From Rheinheimera riviphila (GTDB lineage Bacteria > Pseudomonadota > Gammaproteobacteria > Enterobacterales > Alteromonadaceae): 64,000 bases of DNA. The notes under the pieces were generated by a model. The model worked only from the letters and a program-made list of their open reading frames with translations, ran no database searches and had not been told where the DNA came from. A program made the position numbers and the translations under genes. This document shows, piece by piece, positions 18,941 through 27,889 of this stretch. The stretch's first letter is position 1, and every line of letters starts with the position of its first letter. The stretch spans positions 142,790 to 206,789 of the forward strand of contig NZ_SACS01000003.1 in assembly GCF_004005945.1 (NCBI RefSeq). Reading direction: 5' to 3'.

Positions 18941-19410
18941 AAAGTCTGGCCCAGGCGGCGTTCAAACACGCTGACTAATTCAGCCAGACCTTGTTGATCT
19001 GACAGATCAAAACGAGCCAATGACGGGCTGTCGATATCCAGCACTGCGATTATTTCGCCCTGATGGCGGACCGGCAACACAATTTCGGAATTACTGGCGG
19101 CATCACAGGCAATATGTCCCGGAAATTCATGCACGTCTTTCACCAGTTGAATATCTCCGGTGGCGACGGCGGTGCCACAAACACCCTTGCCAACCGGGAT
19201 CCGGACACAGGCCGGTTTACCCTGAAACGGGCCTAATACTAATTCGCCCTGGCGTAAAATATAAAAGCCTGACCAATTCAGATCAGGCATTTCATTAAAT
19301 AACAGCGCACTGAGGTTTGCCATATTGGCAATCATATCCGGCTCATCAGCGATTAAGGCTTCAGCCTGCGCTACTAATGTACGGTAAAAGTCTAATTTTT
19401 CAGCAAGCAT
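18937..19410 (-). CDS. msrC: Free methionine-(R)-sulfoxide reductase (GAF domain)
   Basis: A 157-residue single GAF-domain protein of the fRMsr (YebR) family, which reduces free Met-R-sulfoxide in the cytoplasm with thioredoxin. The three conserved cysteines are present at residues 68 (KPACVRIPVGKG), 78 (GVCGTA) and 102 (HIACDA). Length equals the family norm. The gene leads the operon running into the acidic hypothetical, proQ and prc, overlapping its neighbour by four bases. The gene symbol follows the enzyme name; yebR is the older name. Confidence 0.92.
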   Translation of the reverse strand: MLAEKLDFYRTLVAQAEALIADEPDMIANMANLSALLFNEMPDLNWSGFYILRQGELVLGPFQGKPACVRIPVGKGVCGTAVATGDIQLVKDVHEFPGHIACDAASNSEIVLPVRHQGEIIAVLDIDSPSLARFDLSDQQGLAELVSVFERRLGQTL

Positions 19411-19492
19411 TGGTCTTTAATATATGGTCGCAACAATGCGCCATACCATACTTGGTTTGGCCGGAAAATTAAACCTTTGCCGTGAACATTTC

Positions 19493-20161
19493 TCAGGGTT
19501 TGGCCAGTTCGAACTGGATTGTCAGGTCGGCACGGACATTGTTGCTGCCAAATTGCACAGAATCTGCCGCCATCATCGCCATTTTCAGACGTGGCGCCGG
19601 TGAACTGCCCTGCTCCTGGATCTGGTGCACTCTGGCAATTTTACGGCCACTTAACTTCGCCAGCGCTTTGGCTTTCTCTTCAGCATCGGCATAAGCAAGC
19701 TGTAAGGCCTGTTGATAAAGTCCTTCAGCTTTGGATGACAATAATTCGGCAGGTTGTAACTGGGTGACGCCAAGCACGGCCGCTTGTTCCAGAATCTCCG
19801 GATATTGGCTGAGGTTACGCACCGTCACTGTCACTTCACGCTCCACTTTAAACAATTCAGTGGTGGTTTTTTCGGCCTGATACTCCGGATAAATCCGCAG
19901 CGGTGCGTTGTTGATATCGGTGTTTTTAACGCCCAGCTTTTGCAGCATCGCGGTAATTTGGGTCACTTTGTTATCAACATCGGTTTTGGCCTGACTGACG
20001 GCGGTCTGACGACTGCCAATCGTCATGGTTAATCTGGCAAAATCAGGCGGGGTTGGCACAGCACCAGATCCCTGAACGGTGATCAGCGCCATTTCTGGCT
20101 CAGCGACGGCAAATAAAGGCAACAACGTCAGGCCAACCAGCAGTGGTAATACTTTTTTCAT
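19493..20161 (-). CDS. SIMPL (DUF541) domain periplasmic protein
   Basis: A 222-residue exported protein with signal peptide MKKVLPLLVGLTLLPLFAVA. The body is one SIMPL/DUF541 domain: ITVQGSGAVPTPPDFARLTMTIGS, a helix with TDVDNKVTQITAMLQ, YQAEKTTTELFKVEREVTVTV, and AYADAEEKAKALAKLSGRK. E. coli YggE is a relative, linked to reduced oxidative stress; the biochemical role is unknown. The start at 20161 was chosen because GGAG lies seven bases upstream; an in-frame ATG pair at 20176 lacks a ribosome site. It appears to be transcribed alone. Confidence 0.9.
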   Translation of the reverse strand: MKKVLPLLVGLTLLPLFAVAEPEMALITVQGSGAVPTPPDFARLTMTIGSRQTAVSQAKTDVDNKVTQITAMLQKLGVKNTDINNAPLRIYPEYQAEKTTTELFKVEREVTVTVRNLSQYPEILEQAAVLGVTQLQPAELLSSKAEGLYQQALQLAYADAEEKAKALAKLSGRKIARVHQIQEQGSSPAPRLKMAMMAADSVQFGSNNVRADLTIQFELAKP

Positions 20162-20314
20162 TGATTTCTCCATCATTTAAACAAGCAGAACAGCCACAGG
20201 TTGACTGTTTACAGCAGAATTCTTGCCGCAGAATCCTAACCTCAGAGTATTTACCTCAGAGTCAGCACGGCGGGAACAGCATGTGGCTCCGGAACTGAAT
20301 CTGCCCTGAAAGAC

Positions 20315-20344
20315 ACAGGCGGCATCCTAGCAAGTACCGCCTGT
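20315..20344 (-). terminator. Possible terminator after the M1 peptidase
   Basis: Eight-base perfect arms (ACAGGCGG at 20315-20322, CCGCCTGT at 20337-20344) 18 bases past the stop of the M1 peptidase gene, followed on the minus strand by a short GTCTTTC. The T tract is poor. Confidence 0.4.
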
Positions 20345-20362
20345 AAAAACTGTGAATTGATG

Positions 20363-22216
20363 TTAGCCAGCGAAGGCTTTATCAATCTGCGCCTGGGTTA
20401 GCGGGTGATAACCAGGCTTGGCTTGCTGATAAATTTCTTTGGCAAAACCTTGTTGCGCAGAGTTTTCCAACAATAACCGATACAGCGGCACCACAAATTT
20501 CGTGCGGCCAACATGCAGTAAAAATTGCTTCACCTGCGGCATCACCGGCAGATAATTCAGCGGAATGGTTAAACGGCTCCAGGCGACAAAAATCTCGGCG
20601 TTGCTGCTTTGACTCAGCGCAAAAGCGGCATCCAGCTCAGCCAGCTTGGCCGGCGCTAAATCCCGGGGTAGCTGATTGATAAAATGCAGCCACTCATGCA
20701 CGGTCCAGGTTATAGTGGGCAACGCCGCTAGGGTGATCTCATGCTGCTGCCAGGCTTGTAGCTGCTTTGACACCAGCGCAAAAGCATCGGAATGTTGCAT
20801 CGGAAAACCCGCCGGCAAACCTGGCCCAAACACCCACTGCAGCACTTCAGTCATGCTGACCACGCCTGGATATTTCTCCAACAATTGCTGCTGTAAAAAT
20901 TGCAAAAAGGTCTGGGTGTCCATCGACTGAAAAGCAAATTTTTGAAAATACGCGCTGATAAAGGCGTCAAACTTCTCACGGCCGAATTTATTTTCCAGCA
21001 ACTGCAATAACAACTGACCTTTGACATAAGCGACCTGGCTAAACGCATCGTCCGGATCGCGGCCGGCCAGTTGCAGCTGTAGCGCGGTATCCGCCGGTTC
21101 CAGCTCAGCGATATCACGTTGTAAGTCTTTCACACTTAAGCTGTATTCCATCGCGGCGCGCGCTGGGCCATAAACTTCGGCCATCAAGCGGTTTTCAAAA
21201 AAATTGGTAAAACCTTCGTTTAGCCACAAATCGTTCCAGTTGCTGTTGGTGACCAGATTGCCGGACCAGGAATGCGCCAGCTCGTGGGCAATCAGGCTGA
21301 CCAGGCTTTTATCGCCGGTGATCACCGTGGGTGTAATAAAAGACAACCGCGGATTTTCCATGCCGCCAAACGGAAAACTGGCGGGTAAAATCAGTAAATC
21401 GTAACGTCCCCAAGGGTACTCGCCATAAAGTTTACTCGCCACGTCCATCATTTTTTGCGTATCGCTGAATTCTGCGGCTGCTTTGGCCAGCCAGGTTTTT
21501 TCAGCGTAGATGCCCGTGTGCGCCGACATCGGCTGAAAATGCAAATCACCAACAGCGATGGCAATCAAATAGGCCGGAATGGGTTGTGGCATCACAAACT
21601 GATAATCGCCGTCACGCTCGGTGTTTTTGCTGTTATCAGCGCTCATCACCGCCAATAATTGGGTTGGGGTACGAATACGGGCCTGATAACTCACCCGAAG
21701 TGCTGGCGTATCCTGCAATGGGATCCAGCTGCGGGCATGAATAGCCTGGGATTGACTGAACAAAAACGGCTGCTGTTTTTCGCTGGTTTGCGCCGCGTTC
21801 AGCCATTGCAAACCAGAACTTTCGGCAGTGGTACGATAATAAACCCGTACTTTGCTGCTCGCTGGCGAAAGCGTGATGGTTAACGGCTGGCCTTTGATGG
21901 CATCCACAGCGCCAAGCGCAAATGCTGCAGTACGCCACTGCCCTTTGCTGTCGGCCTGCAGTACTTTTTCAATCACTAAGGCGCGGCTGTCGAGGATGAG
22001 CTGGCTCACTTTGGGGTCTTTGCGGGTCAGTTCATGTTCGGCAAAACCATGTAGTTGTTGTTTGTCAAAATCGACGGTTAAATCCAGGCTAAGTTTGTTG
22101 GTATAAACCGCATCAATATTGGCAAAACTGTGTTGATCCAAAGGCGCGGCCTTGACAATAAACACCGATAAACAGCTACTGAGCAGCAGCGTGGTTAAAA
22201 TCCATAACTTCAACAT
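20363..22216 (-). CDS. M1 family metallopeptidase, leukotriene A4 hydrolase-like
   Basis: A 617-residue zinc aminopeptidase with the architecture of LTA4 hydrolase and aminopeptidase B. The substrate motif GGMENPRLSF near residue 285 is followed by zinc motif HELAHSWSGN with the third ligand in NEGFTNFFENRLM. The C-terminal part, from about residue 470, matches the helical LTA4H C-domain. A hydrophobic N-terminus (LWILTTLLLSSCLSVFIVKAA) looks like a signal peptide, so it is probably periplasmic, unlike PepN. The Cys in LLSSCLS could also be a lipobox, though it is atypical. The start at 22216 is an ATG with GGAG eight bases upstream. Confidence 0.92.
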   Translation of the reverse strand: MLKLWILTTLLLSSCLSVFIVKAAPLDQHSFANIDAVYTNKLSLDLTVDFDKQQLHGFAEHELTRKDPKVSQLILDSRALVIEKVLQADSKGQWRTAAFALGAVDAIKGQPLTITLSPASSKVRVYYRTTAESSGLQWLNAAQTSEKQQPFLFSQSQAIHARSWIPLQDTPALRVSYQARIRTPTQLLAVMSADNSKNTERDGDYQFVMPQPIPAYLIAIAVGDLHFQPMSAHTGIYAEKTWLAKAAAEFSDTQKMMDVASKLYGEYPWGRYDLLILPASFPFGGMENPRLSFITPTVITGDKSLVSLIAHELAHSWSGNLVTNSNWNDLWLNEGFTNFFENRLMAEVYGPARAAMEYSLSVKDLQRDIAELEPADTALQLQLAGRDPDDAFSQVAYVKGQLLLQLLENKFGREKFDAFISAYFQKFAFQSMDTQTFLQFLQQQLLEKYPGVVSMTEVLQWVFGPGLPAGFPMQHSDAFALVSKQLQAWQQHEITLAALPTITWTVHEWLHFINQLPRDLAPAKLAELDAAFALSQSSNAEIFVAWSRLTIPLNYLPVMPQVKQFLLHVGRTKFVVPLYRLLLENSAQQGFAKEIYQQAKPGYHPLTQAQIDKAFAG

Positions 22217-22335
22217 CAAAATACTCCAACGATAAGCAATGGCTTATCATAGAGTTATCTTTGCACAATAGAAAGAAGCAGACGCTGAGCCTCCGTTGTT
22301 GCCAGTTTTCGTGAACTTTACCCCTGGTAGAAGAT

Positions 22336-23229
22336 TCAAAAACTCCGGACACAATTGCGGCCACTGGCTTTGGCCTGATACATCGCATGATCGGCCGCCG
22401 CCACCAGTTCATCCAACGATTGTAATGACACCGAATAACCGGCGATACCAATGCTGCAGCTTTGCATTTGTCCCTGCAACGCCGCGGGATACCAGCTGGC
22501 AATTTTTTTGCGGATCCGCTCGGCGAGCGCAGTGGCTGCAGCGGCGCTGGTGTCGGGCAAAATAGCAATAAACTCTTCACCGCCCAGGCGCCCGAGTTCG
22601 TCTGGTTTTCGAAGCTCAGCATTCACCCGCTCCACAAAACCTATCAGCACACAATCGCCAACAGCATGACCAAAATTGTCGTTGACCTGCTTAAAATTAT
22701 CCAAATCAAAGACTAATACCGATAGTTCCTGCTGATAACGTTTAGCTTTTTTCAGATGTAACGCGGCAATTTCCATAATTTTGCGTCGGTTAAAGCAGGT
22801 GGTGAGCACATCATGATCAGCCATATTTTGCAGCTGGCGCTGTAAGTCTTTTATTTTGCTGATATCGGCAGCGACCAGGCCGGTAGCAAACAGCACACCG
22901 TCTTCGGAGAAAATTGGAAACTTCATCGACAAAAAGTCACGCTCTAGCCCATCGACCGGCACCACCTCTTCGACGCTGAAAGCTTGTGTCGCTTTTTGCG
23001 CCATCACATCGGCACGGCGAAATTGGGCGGCAATTTCCGGTGGAAACAGCTGCGCATCGGTCTGACCTAAAAAGTCAGCCAGTGGCCGATGAAACAACTT
23101 GCCATATTGTTGATTAACATAAAGATATTTGCCATCCAAAGATTTAGCGCCAATCACGGCGCCGGCATTGTCGGCAATAGCTTTGAAAATTTGTAACTGG
23201 CGCTGCGACCAGTCAGATTCTTGACTCAT
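22336..23229 (-). CDS. PAS-domain diguanylate cyclase
   Basis: A 297-residue cytoplasmic protein. Residues 8-125 form a PAS domain (AGAVIGAKSLDGKYLYVNQQYGKLF), and residues 135-295 a GGDEF domain with active-site GGEEF at 216-220. An RxxD inhibitory site (RKPD, 207-210) stands five residues before it, so product feedback inhibition by c-di-GMP is expected. DLDNFKQVND and HAVGD are also conserved. No membrane segment is present, so the PAS domain senses an internal signal, ligand unknown. A 13-base tandem duplication (CGCTATGAGTCAA) spans the start codon; the second ATG is the one in frame. Confidence 0.93.
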   Translation of the reverse strand: MSQESDWSQRQLQIFKAIADNAGAVIGAKSLDGKYLYVNQQYGKLFHRPLADFLGQTDAQLFPPEIAAQFRRADVMAQKATQAFSVEEVVPVDGLERDFLSMKFPIFSEDGVLFATGLVAADISKIKDLQRQLQNMADHDVLTTCFNRRKIMEIAALHLKKAKRYQQELSVLVFDLDNFKQVNDNFGHAVGDCVLIGFVERVNAELRKPDELGRLGGEEFIAILPDTSAAAATALAERIRKKIASWYPAALQGQMQSCSIGIAGYSVSLQSLDELVAAADHAMYQAKASGRNCVRSF

Positions 23230-23379
23230 AGCGTTGACTCATAGCGATTACCAAAATCCGTTATGGTTGTACTCAGTTCACTTAAGGCTTCCCTGAGGTT
23301 TAACTGAGGCTTTGATCAAAGGTAGCAGACGCCAGCCGCGGCGGTGGCATATATGATGACTTTCTTATGTTATGTTTTT

Positions 23380-25200
23380 TTACTGGTACGGATTGGCCGG
23401 ATAATACAGCGTTGACTGGATCATCTGATGCTTAAAATAACGGGTATCTTTGTGTGGTAACTTCATAAAACCGCCAACACCTTCCCCGCTGATCAGACTG
23501 ACATTTTTCAGAATGTTTTCCAATAAAGCACTAAATTCCGGTTCGGCAGCCGGATCCAGCAAGTGAAAATAACTGTGAATTTTCATGTACAAGCTGGTGA
23601 CTTCAAAAATGATACAACCGCTGTGACGGATCAAATTGAGCCTGGCGATGTCGGCCATAATTGCGTCCGGCAAGATCAGTTGCTCGTCTGGATCTTTACC
23701 ATCTTCAAAATAGGAATGCTGTTTGCTGGTTTCATCCTGCGATGTTGCGGCGGCCACTTCGTAAGGAATTTTCATCTGTGCATTGGGTAAAAAGGGTGCA
23801 GTGGTCAGCTCCCGCGCCAAGTGCAACGTTTGACGGGCATTAAATAAACATGCCTTAAAAATACCGACTTTGGCGATGGCCTGTGCCAGATACACCACGT
23901 TATTAACCGCCAGCGTAAAAGCACTTTGTTGTTTTGCATCATACAGATGCAAATTGCAGTCGATGTATACACCCTGCTGCTGCCAGTGAATAGCGAGTCC
24001 ACCGACCACCGGATATCGCGCCAACCGGCTGACTGCGGCGACAAAGGCTTTTTCGGTTTCGCCCATGCCTTCCAAATAGTTTTTGTAATAACGTTCCAGC
24101 TGCACGTCGTCGACATATTGAATACCGGCTTCGTCGCTGTGCTCGCGTAAAAACGATTTGCGCGATGAATAGACCACGGTATCCAGCTCTTGTTTTTCGC
24201 TGCTTAACCGCACTGGTAACAAAGGTAAATCAGACAGGAGCGGCAATTCCGGTAACACCAGCCGCTTTAACCGCGGCATCGCTTTTAGGAAATAATCGCC
24301 GGCCTGATAGCGTAGCTGCACATCGTCGGCCAGCATGCTATCGAGCATAGTCGCGAACTCCATCGGCAAGCCTAAACTGCGCGCCGGTAAAGCTTTTCGG
24401 CCAAACCGACAGGACTGGCCCGACGCCAGCGCATACAAAGTGCCGGCAACCCCCTGCTCATCGAACCTCGGGCTGGATAACGCGCCGCTACGCTGTTCCA
24501 GACCGATAAAATACACATCGCCTAACCGGGCATTGGAGGTTTGTAAATCTGCCGACATCAGCTGCATCACGTTATTGCTAATGTACTGGCCCTGCTCGTC
24601 AGTTTGCGCAAACACCGATGATCCCCAATCGACCAGGCTAATTTGGCCGGTTTGTTCGTCATAGACAATATTCGACGGTTTAATATCGCCGTGCACCACA
24701 GGGCAGATTTCGCCGTCTTTGTGATGATTGCGCAGGATCAGCAATAAGCTGGCGAGCTGGGCAGCGATGTCGACAATCAGTCGTACAGGCAAACGGCCAT
24801 GGCGCAAACTATATTGTTCTAAATCAATACCCTTGGCGCGCCCCATCATTAAAATACCTTGTTTTTTCACTACCTGATAAGTGATGTAACGCGGTACATT
24901 CGGATGACTGATTTGCGACAACATATAAGCTTCATCGGCAAGGCGCTCCTGAATATGCGGCGGCAAATTGATGCGGGAGAACTTAAACACACATTGTTCT
25001 TGCTGATTATCAAGCCCGGCAAACGCAAAGCCATAAGCGCCTTTGCCGACCAGTTCAATCTGGCGGTAGCCGAGTTTTTGCAGCTCTTCAATACAAAGCG
25101 CCACCCAGTCTTTGAGTTTTTTGGCATCGTTGGCGTTGAGCAGATAAAACGACTGTTCTTCGGGAATGTAGAAGTTTCTTAGTTGGTGCTTTTCCATCAT
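23380..25200 (-). CDS. Hanks-type Ser/Thr protein kinase with unrecognised C-terminal domain
   Basis: A 606-residue cytoplasmic protein. Residues 45-320 form a protein kinase domain: glycine loop GKGAYG at 52-57, catalytic Lys73 in CVFKFSR, Glu90 in LADEAYML, catalytic loop HGDIKPSN at 170-177 (Gly replaces the usual Arg of HRD), and DWG at 191-193 in place of DFG. Absence of the HRD arginine implies no activation-loop phosphorylation is needed. Residues 330-606 have no transmembrane helix or PASTA repeat and match no domain I recognise. The gene lies head to head with the solute-binding protein gene at 25278, separated by 77 bases. Targets are unknown. Confidence 0.85.
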   Translation of the reverse strand: MMEKHQLRNFYIPEEQSFYLLNANDAKKLKDWVALCIEELQKLGYRQIELVGKGAYGFAFAGLDNQQEQCVFKFSRINLPPHIQERLADEAYMLSQISHPNVPRYITYQVVKKQGILMMGRAKGIDLEQYSLRHGRLPVRLIVDIAAQLASLLLILRNHHKDGEICPVVHGDIKPSNIVYDEQTGQISLVDWGSSVFAQTDEQGQYISNNVMQLMSADLQTSNARLGDVYFIGLEQRSGALSSPRFDEQGVAGTLYALASGQSCRFGRKALPARSLGLPMEFATMLDSMLADDVQLRYQAGDYFLKAMPRLKRLVLPELPLLSDLPLLPVRLSSEKQELDTVVYSSRKSFLREHSDEAGIQYVDDVQLERYYKNYLEGMGETEKAFVAAVSRLARYPVVGGLAIHWQQQGVYIDCNLHLYDAKQQSAFTLAVNNVVYLAQAIAKVGIFKACLFNARQTLHLARELTTAPFLPNAQMKIPYEVAAATSQDETSKQHSYFEDGKDPDEQLILPDAIMADIARLNLIRHSGCIIFEVTSLYMKIHSYFHLLDPAAEPEFSALLENILKNVSLISGEGVGGFMKLPHKDTRYFKHQMIQSTLYYPANPYQ

Positions 25201-25277
25201 AATCCCAAAAACCAGCCGATTGAACGATTATTGCGCTGCAGCCGTATCTAGCGACGACTGAAAAAAATGAAGTTACC

Positions 25278-26147
25278 ATGCTGCAAGGAACCCGTAAATT
25301 GATGTTTTGGACCCGAGCCCTGGCAAATTTAATGCTGTTGTTGCTGATGGTGCCGATGTTATTCATGAGCACTGCAGTTTCAGCGCAGCAATCCGAAAAA
25401 CCGCTGCCGCCGCTGAAAATTAGCGCGGGCGAGTGGCCACCGTTTTTAGGCGAACATTTACCCAACAATGGCACAGCGGCAGTGCTTATCCGGGAACTCT
25501 TCGCCAATGCCGGTTATAGCGTTGAATTCCATTTTTTGCCCTGGGCCCGCGCCTACCACGACACCGCTGCCGGTCGCTACGATGCCACCGCCATCTGGAT
25601 GTTTGCCGAAAACCGCTTAACCGATTATCTGTACAGTGATGCGGTGCTCGAAGAAAAGTTTGTACTCTTTCATTTAAAGCAGCAGCCGTTAGCCTGGAAG
25701 ACTTTGGCCGATTTGAAAAACCTGCAGCTCGGCGGCGGCCTCGGCTACAGCTATGGCCCTGCCTTTGATCAGGCGCTGGCGAAAGGCGAATTAACCGTGA
25801 CCCGCGTCAATTCGACCGAGCAAAATTTCCGGCGCTTGGTAGCCCGGCGGATTGATGCGTTCGCTGAGGAAATTCAGGTGGGTTATTATGTGCTGCAAAG
25901 CTTGCCGAAAGAATTGGCAGCGCAAATTACCCATCACCCAACGCCGCTGCTGCGCAATCAGAGTTTTTTGTTGTTCCCAAAACAATCAGCACAGAGTGAG
26001 AAGTTAAAAACGTTGTTTAATCAACAATTGGCAGCAGCGAAAAAGTCAGGGCGATATGAGCAATTGTTCCATCAGGCACTGTTGCAACCAAGCAAAAATG
26101 ACGCCCAACAAGGTGATGAGGCCTCAGGCAACGCAGACTCGCCGTGA
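25278..26147 (+). CDS. Periplasmic solute-binding protein, family 3
   Basis: A 289-residue protein of the SBP_bac_3 superfamily with a signal peptide (hydrophobic stretch ending AVSAQ near residue 37). Features are LKISAGEWPPFLGE, LIRELFANAGYSVEFHFLPWARAY, and NRLTDYLYSDAVLEEKFVLFH. In gammaproteobacteria many such stand-alone proteins are not linked to an ABC permease, and none lies here. It may bind an amino acid or aromatic compound; the ligand is unknown. The start at 25278 lacks a ribosome site; an ATG at 25302 preceded by AAGGAA could be used instead. The C-terminus is Asn/Asp-rich and low in complexity. Confidence 0.75.
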   Translation: MLQGTRKLMFWTRALANLMLLLLMVPMLFMSTAVSAQQSEKPLPPLKISAGEWPPFLGEHLPNNGTAAVLIRELFANAGYSVEFHFLPWARAYHDTAAGRYDATAIWMFAENRLTDYLYSDAVLEEKFVLFHLKQQPLAWKTLADLKNLQLGGGLGYSYGPAFDQALAKGELTVTRVNSTEQNFRRLVARRIDAFAEEIQVGYYVLQSLPKELAAQITHHPTPLLRNQSFLLFPKQSAQSEKLKTLFNQQLAAAKKSGRYEQLFHQALLQPSKNDAQQGDEASGNADSP

Positions 26148-26237
26148 ACCCATCCCTGGGGGCTCTGTTGCGGCGTCCATGCCGCAAAAGGTCTGCTTAT
26201 GTCTGCCGCCTCATCACTTTTTGAAACTGACAAATAA

Positions 26238-26263
26238 AAAACACCGGCCTGAGCCGGTGTTTT
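26238..26263. terminator. Bidirectional terminator between bkdB and the solute-binding protein gene
   Basis: Perfect stem AAAACACCGGC with its complement around CTGA. Minus-strand transcripts of the bkd operon meet TTTTTTATTTG after it, and plus-strand transcripts meet TTTT. It lies between two convergent genes. Confidence 0.85.
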
Positions 26264-26289
26264 AAAACAATCATCTCGTAAGCAAAGGC

Positions 26290-27867
26290 TTAACGCATTG
26301 TAACGAGCATCGCACTTGGCTCTTCCAGGTACTTTTTCCAAAGATTGGTAAAGCGCGCAATGGTGCCGCCGTCAATCACCCGGTGATCGCCAGACCAGCT
26401 GATTTGCATCATCGATCGCGCCACCACATGGCCTTTCTCATCAAACCGCGGCAGTTGCTGCACTTTACCAAGGGCGACAATCGCTACTTCCGGTTTGTTG
26501 ATAATCGGCGTCGCGACAGTCCCGCCGATGGCGCCAATATTGGAAATAGTGATGGTGCCACCTTTTAAATCTGCCGGGCTGACGCGGCCTTCACGGGCTA
26601 AATCAGTCAGACGGGTTAAATCTTTGGCGATCTCAACAATCGATTTCCCCTGACAACCTTTGATATTTGGCACCAGCAAGCCGACTTTTGAGTCAACTGC
26701 TATGCCGATATTGTGATCGTCAAAATAAGTCAGTTCCGAACAATCGGCATTCACCTGCGTATTCAGAATTGGGAACTCGTTCAGCGCCAGCGACATCGCT
26801 TTCATAAAAAACGGCATCATAGTGAGCTTAACACCTTGCTTGGCGAGGTTGTCTTTCAGGCTTAACCGCAGCGCGATAAGCTCTGTTAAATCAATCTCTT
26901 CGCAATAGGTGAAGTGTGGGATGGTCGCCACAGATTCAGCCATTTGCCGTGCCATCGCTGCTTTGATCCCTTTGATCGGTTCAACGCGACGACCGCCGGT
27001 GGCAACTGAAGCTGCTGTCGCAGGCATTGCTGCTTTTGCCGCGTCTTTTATAGCACAGGCAGTAACCGGCGCTTTGACACCCCTCGCAAAGTTTTGCACA
27101 TCTTCTTTATAAACACGGCCTTTGGCACCGGTGCCGGGCACCTGGGTTAAATCGATGCTCAATTCGCGCGCCAAACGCCGTACCGCTGGGCTTGCCACCG
27201 CTTTGCCGTTATTGGCGACTGCGACGGCTGACAACGCTGGCGCTGCTGCGGTTGAAGCGGCCACTACTGGAGCTGCAACTGCTGCTGGCGCAGCAACCGC
27301 ACCTTCCACCACCCGCTCAATGGCAAATAATGGTGCATGCACTTTGGCAATATCGCCTTTGGCGGTATAGAGCTTCACTACTTTTCCAGCGTATTTAGCA
27401 GGAATTTGCACTAAGGCTTTGTCGGTCATCACGTCGCAAACCGCCTGATCTTCAGCGATGATATCGCCTTCTTTCACCAGCCAGTCCACCACTTCACATT
27501 CGACAATGCCTTCACCAATATCTGGCAGCAGGAAATCTTCAATCACCAAACCTGAGGCTGTCACTGGCGTAGGTGCTGCGACAGGCGTTGCAACTGTAGC
27601 GGCTGCAACAACCGGCGCTTCTGCGCTACCTTCCAACGTCATTTCAAACAACGGCGCATGCACCTTTGCAATATCACCTTTGGCGTAATAAAGTTTGCTG
27701 ACGACACCGTTAAACACCGCTGGAATTTGTACCAGCGCTTTATCGGTCATCACGTCACAGACCGGTTGATCTTCAACAATGGTATCGCCTTCTTTCACCA
27801 GCCATTCGACCAGTTCACATTCGACAATCCCTTCACCGATATCCGGCAGAATAAAATCTTTTTTCAT
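26290..27867 (-). CDS. bkdB: Branched-chain 2-oxoacid dehydrogenase E2 (dihydrolipoyl acyltransferase)
   Basis: E2 core of the complex that converts the 2-oxoacids of Val, Leu and Ile to acyl-CoA. There are two lipoyl domains (residues about 3-80 and 108-185), each with the modified lysine in TDKALVQIP, separated by Ala/Pro/Val-rich linkers. A peripheral subunit-binding domain (ASPAVRRLARELSIDLTQV) and the catalytic domain ending with SWSGDHRVIDGG follow; His in HRVIDG is catalytic. Most bacterial BkdB proteins have one lipoyl domain, so two is notable. The start at 27867 is the second of two ATGs, five bases after GAGG. It follows the E1 beta gene by 22 bases and ends at a strong terminator. 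Confidence 0.94.
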   Translation of the reverse strand: MKKDFILPDIGEGIVECELVEWLVKEGDTIVEDQPVCDVMTDKALVQIPAVFNGVVSKLYYAKGDIAKVHAPLFEMTLEGSAEAPVVAAATVATPVAAPTPVTASGLVIEDFLLPDIGEGIVECEVVDWLVKEGDIIAEDQAVCDVMTDKALVQIPAKYAGKVVKLYTAKGDIAKVHAPLFAIERVVEGAVAAPAAVAAPVVAASTAAAPALSAVAVANNGKAVASPAVRRLARELSIDLTQVPGTGAKGRVYKEDVQNFARGVKAPVTACAIKDAAKAAMPATAASVATGGRRVEPIKGIKAAMARQMAESVATIPHFTYCEEIDLTELIALRLSLKDNLAKQGVKLTMMPFFMKAMSLALNEFPILNTQVNADCSELTYFDDHNIGIAVDSKVGLLVPNIKGCQGKSIVEIAKDLTRLTDLAREGRVSPADLKGGTITISNIGAIGGTVATPIINKPEVAIVALGKVQQLPRFDEKGHVVARSMMQISWSGDHRVIDGGTIARFTNLWKKYLEEPSAMLVTMR

Positions 27868-27889
27868 CATCGCCTCGTCAGGAATTCGC

